Source: Eutrigla gurnardus (taxonomy: Eukaryota; Chordata; Actinopteri; Perciformes; Triglidae). Taken from it: a stretch of 64,000 bases of DNA. The notes below the pieces were generated by a model that was not told the origin of the DNA, searched no databases, and saw nothing but the letters and a program-made list of their open reading frames with translations. Shown piece by piece: positions 11,218 through 24,200 of this stretch (the first letter of the stretch is position 1; every line of letters starts with the position of its first letter). The position numbers and the translations under genes were made by a program. The stretch lies in contig OY741271.1 in assembly GCA_963514095.1 (NCBI GenBank), positions 23,758,119 through 23,822,118 on the forward strand. Direction: 5' to 3'.

Positions 11218-11393
11218 TCAGCGGGAGAATTTTCGGGGTCTGAACGCAGGAACGACGAGCTGATGCGACGCCGTCCTCTCCTCCTCGATCGGCGCCAGCT
11301 CCTCCGCCGAGCCCCACTTCTTCTTGGAGTGAAACAGCGACGCCAACTTCCTGTTCCTGTTCCGGTCCCCGCCGGGACGAGTGACTTGAAACT
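11218..11393 (-). CDS. sowah: sowah exon 10: basic C-terminus and stop
   Basis: Acceptor ATCTCAG; reads FQVTRPGGDRNRNRKLASL, then FHSKKKWGSAEELAPIEEER, to RKFSR and TGA (11218-11220). The RNRKLASLF..KKKWG block is typical of SOWAH tails. Confidence 0.88.
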
Positions 11394-14300
11394 CTGAGAT
11401 CCCGGGAATCAAAACAACAACAAAAAACAGTGGAGAAATTATAATCGTCGTATCATAAACTAAACTTAAGACATTTCATTTCAAAATGTAAAATAAAACC
11501 ACCAAAGTAATCAATTCTGATGCTGCGTTGTTGATTTGTGTGATTCGGCAGGAAACGTATGAGGGACTCACGCAGCTCGCAGTCTTCCTCCGGACCCTCC
11601 GGGTCTTTGATGTTCAGATAATGGCAGGCAAAATGGCCGCTGTAGTCCCTTAAGTTTTCTTTGGCCCCTGATGAGAGAAAAATAAAATCTCTGAAAAGTT
11701 GAAACTGTTTAAACTGTTTGACTTCTTTTATTTAAAATTAACTCAAGCTTTTAATTTCAGATGATTTACTAGTAAAGATGCCTTTATTTTGAATCAAATT
11801 AAGCAGTTTTCATATATAAAGATTTTTCTTCCGTTGTGTTTTTGACCGGTTTGATTACAAAAGTAGTAACAGTCCTGTAAAATATGGCTCCTAGTGGGTT
11901 GAATGAAGCAGTTTTTACCGTATGTGATGACGAGCAGGTCTAGAATGTGCCGATGACCGTGTAACGCTGCAATGTGTAACGGCGTGTATCCCTGCAGAGC
12001 AGGAACAAGGAAAACAGGCGTAAATACAATTAACTTAAATCGTTAAATCGTGCTCATTTCAGGGACATTGTCAGTGTGAATGTGACATTTCACTTTTATG
12101 TGGCGTTCAGGTGTTTGTGGGGGTTTAGTACCTACCCCCTAGAGTCTCCCAGGCCCGACGCAGCCAATCAAAACAATGTGAGTGGGGAGGAAAAAAACAT
12201 ACAAATTAGCAAAGGTTATGGAAACACAAGATAATGATAAAAACATAATTGCTTGGTAATTGACTGAAAATTGCGCGGCTCTAGAGTTGCGCACGCTGGC
12301 ACGCAGACGCGCTGTTTTGCCGAACAATTAACGTGACGTGACATGATTTATTAGCGGGGTCCTCCCGCGGATCCAGCTGCTGGGATCCAGTTTGCACAGC
12401 TGGACCCGTCGGAGTATGACATCATCGAGGAAGACGAAACCAGCAGCCGTAGTCCGTCTGTAGCTACACGCTCACATCAAACACACTCACTGTACACACC
12501 CTCCTGAGAGACTCACGTGCTGCAACACACAAGGACAAGGAGACATCAGTGATGTGAACCAGGAAAGCAAACTGCATGGTGCTTCAGAATTAAAGGGGAA
12601 CTCCACCAATTTAAAGTTTGTATTGGACGGTAAATCTGAGGCCGTTGTGAGTTTTCTGATAATGCTAATAATTATAACGTGTCATTAGATGTGTTTAGAA
12701 GACACCAAGTTGGGCCTCGATCCGGGTGCAGGTGTGCATGCACCCAAGATGCATTGGGGTCGGACCGCATTTGGAGGTAGTCTGGCCCACATGAAGTCAC
12801 ATTGTGGGGACTCTCCCTCATCCCCATGATGTAAATCATTACATTTCAGGGTGAAGAGGGTTCAGATGAAGGTTTAGGTCAATGTAAGTCCTTTAAATTT
12901 GTGGTTGTGGGTGTCGAAGTTGTCATATTGACATTTAAGGGTTGGCTGTTTTTTTGTTTGTTTTTTTAATGAAATCTATTTCTCATAAACCTTTTTTTAT
13001 TCCTAATAAATGCTGAGGTCGATGTCTGATTGTTGAAAGTAAATATCAGACATGTTTACTTGAATTCGGGGGGCGTGGTCACAGATCTGAGACAACGTTT
13101 TTAATGGCATTTTATTTGCGCGCCCCAATCGCTGGGAGGTTTAGAAACCCCTCCAGCCCGGAGCTCCTTCCCTTCCAAGCAGAGGAGGAGCTCAACCGGT
13201 GTTTAACGGGGACATGAAGGAGAAGGAGCTGCCTGAGGTGTTCACGTTATACGTGACACGCTAGACGCCGACGCCGTTTGTGTTAAAGGTCACGCTCTTC
13301 TGCCCCCCTGAAATCACACACTGGGACGGCGTTACGCCACCGCTATTTGATTTCTGTGTGAAAAAAAGCAAAGTGGCGTTAACGCTGGATCTTCTTTTAT
13401 GGTCGTAGACTGTCTGTGTGAAAGGGTGAAAAATATGCTGTCGTGTTGCATCATGGGAACGGTGTGATCCTGTGTTTTTGGAAACTTGACCCATAGCTGG
13501 AGTGCCCCTTTTAAAACCATTGTCTTCCAATGAATGAAATGGTGTAAAACCAAATAAGTCCTTTTCAGGAAAATAAATACTAATTTGTGACTTTTTTTAA
13601 CATTTTTTTTATCACTGGTATTTGAAGAACTTTAATCATTGCATATTTTTGGCATCGCAAGATTAGTGCCATATGGTCCCATTAGAGGGAGGGCAGACAG
13701 TAGATTGATTATCGGGTGAATTGACATTTTAAGTGGATGTTTTCAGTGGTTTGGTGTTATGATTACATGTTATATACAGCTGGAGGACCCCTGTAATAGT
13801 ATGATGGATCATAATAGAAAAGCACCCACTGATTTGGTGTTGACGTCAGCGCCGGCGTTGGCCACCAGGGCGGCCATGTCCCCGTTGCCATGTTTGGCGG
13901 CCCAGTGCAGAGCGGTCTGTGTGGAAGAACAGGGGAAAGAACAGCCATTAAATGTTGCTTCTACAACGTTCTGCACTGTCGTCGGGTAATCGTAGCATCA
14001 TTACAAGCTGTCCGAGCCGAGCGGGGCGCCTTCCTATTGGCTGCGTCGGGGCCAGAGGGCCAGCTGCGCTCCGAGGGGAGTGGACGGATGGAGGGATGGC
14101 GAGATGGAGAGATGGTTTCCTGCCATCTAACAGAGCCTAATTACAAAACAACACGGCACTGTGCCCACGGTTGGGGGGCCCGGCCGCCTGTCACCGGGGG
14201 GAAGATTGATGATGTTAGTGTGACCCGCAGAGTGGAGACCCACCCAAGACATCAGTGCACTACTGTCAGCACACGTCAAGGAGGGAACCCCCTCCTCCCC

Positions 14301-17300
14301 CTGTGTGTGTGCATGTATGCAGAAGACACTCAGATGTGGAAATAATACACACATGTTGTAGCTACGACGCGTGCAAACCACATCCACCTGTCTGACCATG
14401 TGATCTCCACAGTTTTTCCTACAGGCTTTTAAAGCGGCGTAATTACGGGCCGCCGACAGGTGAAAGCGGAGCGTAGGGGCAGATGTCGGGTAAGTAGCCA
14501 CATCCACGCCATCGCAGTCTGACCCCGAATCACACGCTAACCATCAGAGTTACATTCTAACCGTGGACGGCTGGAAACCTCGGTCTGTGTTGTTTTACGT
14601 CTCCTGATCGGCCAACAGCAACACTGTTACAACACTTAAGACGGGATTTTACCTTTTTTTTGCCATTATTGCCAACCAAACTAATCCCATTAACAAGCTT
14701 TTTAAAATTGTTAACGACGACATTCAAATGAAAGATGCGTCTGTTGGTAAAATGATAACTTTCACAGCATCGCTGTTTGATTTCACGTGTTTTCTGACTC
14801 TGTATTCTCATCACATCTTAGTTGCAGAGTTGATAATTAAAAGGCGTCAATCTTTGGGGGGAAAAAATAAAAAGTTTGACGAAAACGTTACGAAGGTGTT
14901 TCCAGAATCCTCAAAGACATCAAAACATCTGGAGGGGAAGAATTAAGACTTTAAACTTTTCAAAGTGCCTCTTCTCACTTAATCCAAACAACGAGAGCAG
15001 CTGGAAATAAAGTGTCCTCGCTTTAATTTATTCAATTTGAACCAACATTTCATCATTTAATCATTAATCATCAGTTACAAAACAATGGGTTCACATTTTT
15101 CAAGTCATTTCCAGCAACCTGGATGAGGAAATAGTCTTGTGAAACTCTTGTTTTCCTTTTTTTCTTCCCTCCAATGTTAGAAAAGTCTTTGAAGCCTCTG
15201 GAAAAACCCTGGAACAACTGTAAGTGTTGCTCTGTGACATCAGCGTCCATTGATTTAAGCAGAGAAACAGATGCTTCGCTCTGTGACTGTAAAGTGACGA
15301 CGCACGAGAGGCACAAACCGGGGGCGACGCACGCCGCCGCCGCCCGGACAGCACACAGCTCCTTTTGTGTCCAGAAGCTAGCATGCTAATTGTGCTAATT
15401 GTAGCACAACAAGCCTGTCCAACAGCTGGCAGACATGAAAAATGTCTGCTCGTCTCCGCTAAGGGGAGCTTAACTCTGTCTGGGAGACAGATTGTGATGG
15501 ATGCCGTCTGGCTCGAGTGTCTCCATCTCTTTTGTCCGTCCGCCGTCCCACCTGAAGACGGATTGGCCAGAGGGCCGTTTGACGGGCGGCTCGGCGGGTC
15601 TCCCGGTGGGCGGAGGTGACGGACGAGGCCGAAACAGGATGCAGCGCCTTCCCTTCCTGCGTCCCCCCCAACACCCGCCCACCCACCCAACCTGTCCAAT
15701 CACTCAGGGACGTCCCCGTCCCCGCCACACGCTCCCCAGTGAGGGAAGTGGTGGCTAAAGAGGGGGCTCCCATCGACAGGCGACACAATGGCCCTGCGTG
15801 CCTGACACCTGATGTGGAGGAAGGCAGAAGAGGAGTGATGGGCTAATGATGTACTTACAAACTGTGTGGCGGAGGAAGTCCGTCACAGCAGGAACGGCGG
15901 TCAACGTCACGAAGGGAAAGAGGAGGGGGAAAAAAACAGACTCTTCACTTTTTACTCCACATTTTTGAAACCGTTAGAAGTGCACGTCTCTATAAAAGCA
16001 TCTGATCCTGACAAACATTTGGGGAGAAACAGGAAACACTTAAGGATGAAGAGTAATCCCTTCAGTCCTGGTCAAACATGTGATTGAGGGCCTGGTATTC
16101 AGGTAGACTCCACCTTGAGCGGAGCGAGGACCCGCCACATGTGGATCAAACGTAGCAACGTGTTTTCGGAAGTCCTCGTGTGTTTTTTTGTGATTCTCTA
16201 GTATCTGTACACGATCTCTGGAAAGGCATCCACCTCTGCAGAACAGGGGAAGGCTGAAGGCTAAAGGGAACTTCAAAGAGGCCCGAGGGGGATTTAGCAC
16301 CTTCCCAGGGACACAACCGCCATTGTTCTACAATTAATCCCAGCCTGCTCTATTACTTTCAGATTATCTTTAAGTGGGTGAAATCTTTGTGGGGCATTAA
16401 GACTCTCCTTAATCCCCCCCCAGCATCTCCCTACACTTCAATGGCGGCCGTGCTATCTTGTCCGGGTGGGGATGGCGGAGGCTTAGGGCTCCTCTTAGAA
16501 GGTGGTCTGCCATGGCCACAGGACAGTGTGAGAACTGTGACACAGGGGAGGGACAACAAACATGAGCTCAAATCTCTTAAGCGCACACAGGGAGACAAAT
16601 AAAAGGATTTGGGTTGTCAGGGGGGCACAGGAGCTAAAAAGCTATCTTTCATAATCCTTTTGATAGTGGACCTTTGAAATGCATGATCTGGATGTTTTAA
16701 CACGGGGTTCTCAGAATGCCATTAAGGGGCGAAGAGGGTCTCGGCAGAATGAGCTTGTGAAAGTTACGCAAGCGAGAAAAAAAAACCGCAGCCTGCGAGT
16801 GTCTCGGTCTGAAAACGATCACAGATGAGAGATCAAGCGAACGGCGGAGATCACAGCGTGATCGGTTTGAGTGCACGCCGCAAACGAAGGGCCATCGCGA
16901 CGGGGGGCCGCGGTAGGTGGTCAGAGGTATCGCAACAGTGATGAGACTATGAGACTTACCCCCTGAGAAGGATGGTCATGGTGTCGGGAGCCACGGTTTG
17001 TCATGATGAAGGGGGAAAAAAGAAGACGGGCAAAAATCATGTCATAAGTTGATGATACCACAGCATGCAACATGTCTCAGACAAATACTCACTGAGGTGA
17101 AGTCCTGGTTTGACCCCCAAGAAAAGACACAAAAGCATATATTAGTGAAACCACATGTTCGAATAGTGTTGTGTTTGTGTTACTTTTAAAGATAATTCTG
17201 GTTAATTACAAACTTATTTGTGCCGTTTTTGAGTGAAGCTGCCCTCACAAAGTCCATCAGGGCAAGAAAGCTAAACTAGGAACTCAAAAGTCCCGTTTGT

Positions 17301-18214
17301 ACGTTCATGTTTACCTAAAGAGAAGGCAAATTATGCCAAACCCCCTTAATTTCCACAGGGGAAACAACAAAAACACACTCAACATGGTGTTCTTTGGACT
17401 GTTGCATGACTGATGTTTGACTGGATGAGAGCTCCTCCCTCCACAGAAGCAATGATCTCATAGGTGTTCGACTTCAAACCGCCATGAAATGATCAGCAAA
17501 TAATGTTGGATTTCTTCCGTTCGCTTTCTTTGTCCTCTAATCGCCGCTCCCTCTCTCCGTCTATCTTTCTCAACCGTCTCTCTCATTCACGATCTCTCTT
17601 TTTTTTCTTCTTTTTTCATTTTTTTTTATTCTACTACAGACGTAGTAGTTCACAAAGTACATACTGTTACATGGCGTATGCATCCTATTTGAACCTTGAA
17701 GTTTGACCCTCTTCTCATACATCTGCAGCCGGAGAAGAAGCATGCTGCTAGATGGGACTGGATGGAGGAGGGCATCCTGGTATTTTGGGCATACTGCATT
17801 CAACATACTATATATTGTATACTATTATCCTGACATACTAAATAGTATGGTAGTGTGGGTATTGGAGCAGCCACGGTGCACTCAAGAACAAGAAAGAAAA
17901 GATCCTATTCAGGAACGCAGTAATGAGTCATAATTGAAGCATTGTTTTATTGGAATAAGTCTGGCTAGGTTTGGTGTTGGTATGAAACCCTCTGATCACT
18001 TGATTGCCCTGTTTCTTGCCCCATCAGCCCCCCCACCCCATGCCACATTCCCAGATGTTGTTACAGATGGATAATAATGAAGAATACCTTCTTGTTTGCC
18101 AGAGAGGGATCTTGTCTGAGCAGCTGAGACAGGTCAGGGACTCGAGCACCTGCAGCCGAGTAGATCCACTCCTTCTCTATAGGATCCAGCTATCACAGAG
18201 AGAGAGAGAGGGGG

Positions 18215-18262
<48 letters not shown>

Positions 18263-21200
18263 ACTGTCCACATCCTGTTGGAGGCTCTGTTGATAGTGCT
18301 GAAGCTACAAACCTCTAATCCATTTCCTACAAACGACTGAGTCACAGTCAACTGACACATAGTGGGAGACACCCATGATCACACTGCACCCAGTTCATGC
18401 TCCTACTTCTGTTAGTGGTTTAAAGGGGATTAGTAGTGAGAGTGAATGTGTAGTTCAAAGACCCTCTAAATGTTGTTTTTTTTTTTTTTTTTGTAATAAT
18501 AAAACCACGATTAGGAAGAGGAAAAGGACTCACGGCGACGGCAGCGGAGCCCATGCTGCCCGAACACTCCTCGTCCTGCTCCGACTCGGACTGGAAAGAG
18601 GAAACACACCACTGTTAACTGTATCAGTCATACTGGTCACACAGCATGATCCAGAATCACACACACACACACACACACTCACACTCATCCGCTCTTCACA
18701 CAGCGTCACACTGATGTTTTGCATGAAGGGTGTCAGACAGATCGAGGTAATGAGGCAGCGAGACCAAGCTGCCGCTTTCACACACGAGGGCTAATGAATA
18801 ACAATCAAATTAACAATTAACCAGAGAACATGCCCCGAGTCGGGCTGCAATTTCAGAAAAACCTGCAACAAAAAAAAAAAAATATGAAAGTGTCACTTTG
18901 GCTGATTAATGCGAGAGTGGAGGCGTTTTCTTTTTCTTTGACTTGATTGCAAATTGTTCTCAGATCGTACGGAGACACGATGTTTAAACAGTCGGCCCTT
19001 TCAAGTCTCCTGTCACGCGTCGGCGTGCCAACATGAAAAGTGGAGGGATCGTATTTATCCAGCCTACTCCACTCTGGCACATGTCCTTTTTCTTTCTTTG
19101 CACTTTAGGTGGAGACCATTAATAACAGCCATAAAAGAAAACGCTGTTTGTTTGGCATCGACGGAGAGGTGACGAGGACTTTGCAGTTGCTTTTTTGGCT
19201 GCGACTACTATTTTATTATGAGAATGCACATGACAGTTTTACAGCTCAATGTGATATCTTGAAGGGTTTTTTTTCTACCCAACACACGCAAAACCCAGAG
19301 ATATTCAATTTACAATAATAAACCAAATGTAGAATTAACAAAATGTTTGACATTTTGCTTGATACATAAATGAAACCATGAATCAAATATCTATCTTTAA
19401 TGGGCTGATCGCTACGTTCCTGGTTGTTTTGTGTCAAACTGTACTTAAACAACCAAAAGGAACCCGTCGTTAGCTGACCACCAATGAAAAGCCGTCACTC
19501 ATGACATTTCACACGGAGGATTCTCCTTGTGTTCTCACAACGAGGTCAAATGAATGTGGGATCATTAAACAAGAGCTAAACATCAGCATGCTAAGGATGC
19601 TGAAATACAGATGTTTCAAACTAAGACGATGTCTCGTGCTCTCGGAGCAACGAGTATGTAAATTTGACCTGATGATTGTTATTCCAATTCATCCTGAGGG
19701 GAAACGCAATGACTCTCAGATGCTAATCTTGAAAGGTGGCTGTTTTTGTGTCAATCACATCAGATCTATGGTAACGGGTTCAACAGCTGGGAAAAATGCG
19801 TCCACGTAAACCTCTCGACCCTCCACAGGTAAACTGTTTTTTAGCCTTTACGTCCTTCGTGTTTTTAGAAATACAATAGCTAGACGTCTTTTTTTCTTCT
19901 ATATAAATGCGTGAGGACCTAAAATGTGTTTTTTTTTTAATTACTGAGATATTTTTCAGTTGTAAAATAAACTTATGTTCTCTTTCTGGAGGACAAACTA
20001 CATAATAGACAACCTTTATTTAACCTTATCTACTGCGGTTTATTTGTAGGTGCTGATACGGATATATTGGCATTATCGGCTCTAACTGGAATCCACTGTA
20101 ATTCAAGCTTCTCATTGAAAAGACCAAAATACAAACTCCTCTTAAAGTTTAACGTAAACAAACAAGTGTATCTGCCTGAGAAAGTCCTCCTGCATCCGGG
20201 AGCACGATATTATAAATGAAGCTTTTATAGCTTCACAGCCTCGGGTGTTTGTAATTAAGAGAGTGTATGAAACCAGCCAGGTAGCTTCTGTAACGTGGAA
20301 CGACTGTCAACACACAGTGTGTCCTAAATACAAATTTCAGCTACCTTAAACAAACACTTACTCTGATCGCTGGTTCTTATATTAACACACTTCAACATAA
20401 TTCACCAAGAGGAGCCGCATATCTTCCTCCGGGATGAATCTCAATCCCCCTCTTTTTTTCTTTTTTTTTAAATGGGCACAAATGATGATTATCTTTCTAA
20501 TGAGTTCCAACATGTTGTTGCTTAACATAATAACAGAGAGCTTAATTTAAATGCAGATTCTCCCCCAATGGGTCCTCCTCCCACTCAACATACTGCAGTA
20601 GGTTAGGAATCCAGGTAATCTACTTAGCACCACCTGGTGGCCGAGGGAGGAACCGCCTGGTTGACCTGGAAGTCTGAATTTTCATCAAAATGTTGAGGCT
20701 ATTAATTATGATAACTTTAAATCAAAAAGGTGCCAGATAATGAGCATAGTTATGCAACTTTTCACTATTTCCAGACACAAAAAGTAAAAACAGCATAAAT
20801 GATGAAGCGTACGGCTTCAGTAACGATCAAAAGAAAGCTGCATAATGGCCCACGTTTTAGGATCTACTTTACATTTTCTATTTTGATCTCTGCTCATGTT
20901 GTTCAGGTGTAACAGCCCACTTTGGTGTTTGGTGGGAAGTGCAGCCGTCTGATCGTAACTGGTAGTTTATTATTAGTTATTACGAAGAGAGAAAAAATGA
21001 AGATCAGCCTCACAGTGATTGTAAACCTACTTGTGCGCTAAAAGTTTACGATAATGATTCAAGAGAAAGGCACACACAGCAATTGATGTCCCGAATACTG
21101 ACTGTATAGAGCAGATTAACGAGCCAAATTATGATGTCATCTATTTAATTGGCTCATTTTAGCATCATATATCTGCCTCTATCTGACAGAAAAGGAGCGC

Positions 21201-24200
21201 TACAGCCTGAGTGCCGTAATGCAACATCCAACCACTGGTACGGCAAGCCAAATTGTCACCTTTGACCCCGAGTCTCTATCCAGTTCATCGTCCCCGTTGC
21301 TTGAGGTCGGGATGACAGGAAGTTGCAGCAGAGCGTGCTGCACGAAGGCTGTTCCTGTCTGCTGCTCCTACAGAGGGACAGCGAGAGGTAAACGGACACC
21401 ATTTACTGCTTTGCTTGCTTTTTTTTCCTTTCCCCCTACACCATCTGGGCGTGGATAAGTAACGTTTATCTTAGTGCCCGTTTGAGCAGAATCATGGGCG
21501 GGAACATTAAACCAACAGCATCAAATACATTTAATCTTTTGACATCTCTCTATTAAATACTCAAGTTTATTGCAGGAACAATATGAAAAAGTACTTCCAG
21601 AGGATTATCGTGCATTAAACCGGCACGTAGTGTCTATTTTCACAACAGTCAAGTGCTTCTATGCATTAGTGTTGGACAGCTCTGCCCTTTTTTATGTAAA
21701 GACATAAGCCCTTTGACCTTCTCTCTCTTCTCATAGCGGCTAACTTAGATTTGCACACACTAACAAAGCATCTTTTTTTCCCTCCGTTCCACAGAACAAA
21801 CTGTCGTTAAACGCCGACACATGGCAGTAAAGAGAAAAAGGCAGAGGGCAACAACAAAGATGGCCCTGTTTGGGAATAAATGCGTCATTCAAGTCAAAGA
21901 GTAAACACAGCGTGTGCTGTCTGATGACAGATTCAACGATCTGCATTTCAGCAGCCAGTTTGGTGCCGAGTCATACCGGCCGGTGAGTCAGCAGATTTTA
22001 GATTCACCTCTGCAGCAGCGTCGTGCTCCCCACATGACATCGGCTCGTCCTGTCCTTCCTTGTGGGGACGGGACGTCGGCGAGGCGTCCGTGGCGTCCCC
22101 CTGCACGCCGGCTGGGGCTCTGGCCGGGCTCGAACGTCTCTGTCCGTCCCCGTCCGGCCCTTCATACTTGGTGTCTCGCTCGTGCAGCATTTGCCTGTAT
22201 TTCTTCTTTAAGACGAGATACTTCTCGCCCTGCGACAAACAATATGCAAAAACATTTTTTTAAATGTGTTTCTTAACATTAAACTCTCAATATTCATAGA
22301 TTCTGTTTTTTCTTAGCAATAGGGAAGGAATATGTCATTTTAAGAATGTCTAAGTATGTAATTTAACTCTTCTTTGCTTAAAAATGAAGAGTCTGATCTC
22401 AAATGCGTTTTCAATCTAATTATTCAGGGAACAGATCACAAGTCAGAGCATTTACTTCGCACATAAAATGTGTTCAAATCAGTTTTGGCCTTCAATGGAA
22501 CAAACTGTTTGTTAATGTTGCCAATAAGTGAAAATACGTCATAAGAATAGATGTGAGGGGAAATGAACATTGCAGCTGTCCTCCCTTGGGGGGGAAACCA
22601 GTGGGTACAAACAGTCCTGTGATAAAAACAAAGATCTGGAGAGTTCCTTGTTAAGTCATGATAGTTTATCTGGAACAGCGGCCTGTTGCAGCACAGCAGC
22701 GGTGCATTGGTGATAGCGTATAAATGCAGCAGACTTGGGAGCTGAGCTTTTTCCACAAAAGGTAAAAATATGTGAATAGTTTACTCACATTCTCCGACTT
22801 CACCACAGCGATTCGGTCAATGATCAGCTTGAATTCCTCTCTGTACTTGGCTGCGGGGGAGAACAAATATTTGAGGTGAAAAAGCCGAGAACCAAAAATA
22901 GCTTCTAATTTCTCACATTCACTAAAATGCAAAACGTCACAGAATTCACAGAAACCTAAAGGAATCGCACAAGCCCAGCCGTGACGGAAATAGACGAGGA
23001 TTTACTATAAAAACACTTTATAGTATTTCCAGATACGTGATGTGGCTGGAATGTGGCGGCGAGCGTTTACGACGGATGTGCGGTCGCTGAGCTGCCGGGT
23101 GAGTTGGTGACTTGTTGGTGAGTGAGGAGAAAGAAGGAGCTTGATGCTGCTCATATTGTAGATGCTTCAATGAAAACTTTTCCAAGCTTGAGAGCAAAGA
23201 GCAAACGGATCACGGTGCATCCCAAAGGCAAAAACCTGAGAGTCACTTTAAACTAGTGGGACAATATATCGAAATATCGTGATACTCCCTGCTGCGATAC
23301 GTTATCGATACACTGGCACCAGTGTATTATTAAAATATGCAGGCGCTATTTACTGATTCCATTAGGGGTGAGTATCGGCAAGAACCTCACGATACGATAC
23401 GTATCACGATACTTTGGTCACGATACGATACGTATCACGATACTTTGGTCACGATACGATACGTATCACGATACTTTGGTCACGATACGATACGTATCAC
23501 GATATTGCGATATAAATAAAGATGAAAACACAAGTACTTGTATATGTACTTTAGATGATATTGATCAGAGGACAAATTGAGTCAAAACTATTTCATTCAA
23601 AACAGCCTCTCCATTTTATTAATTCCCATGAAATTCACTGGAATAAATATTGAAAATAAAATTAAAAAGGATAAAGTACTGCATTCACAACGCGTCTAGA
23701 CATTAATCTTCTCTTTTTTAAATCGATCTTTGGAGTTGAAAAATCAATATTGTATTGGGCGGCAAGGTATCGCGATATATTGCCGTATCAATATTTTTAC
23801 CCACCTCTAGATTCCATGCATTAAGCCTTTTACCATTTTGCCTCACCAGAGTCACTACTTCATGACTTTTCTTGGCCTTTTTATCAGCTTATGGCTATTT
23901 TGGAATAACAATAATAATAATGTTTATTTATTTACATGGCACCTTTTTAAATAGGTTACAAAGAGCTTTTGACAGAGCAAAACAAGGCACATACGGGTCC
24001 ACACACATACAAATATACACATCAGAGCAGGAGAAACGATGGGTAGAGTTGGTAAGATGAGGTAAAAAGACAATCAAATATAAATAAATCAATAAAAATA
24101 AGAAAAGTTGGAAATTAAAAAGTTGTAAAAGGCCACATCACATAAAAAACAAAGTGTTTAAGAATTGATTTAGAAGAAGTCACTGATTCAGACTCGGCAC

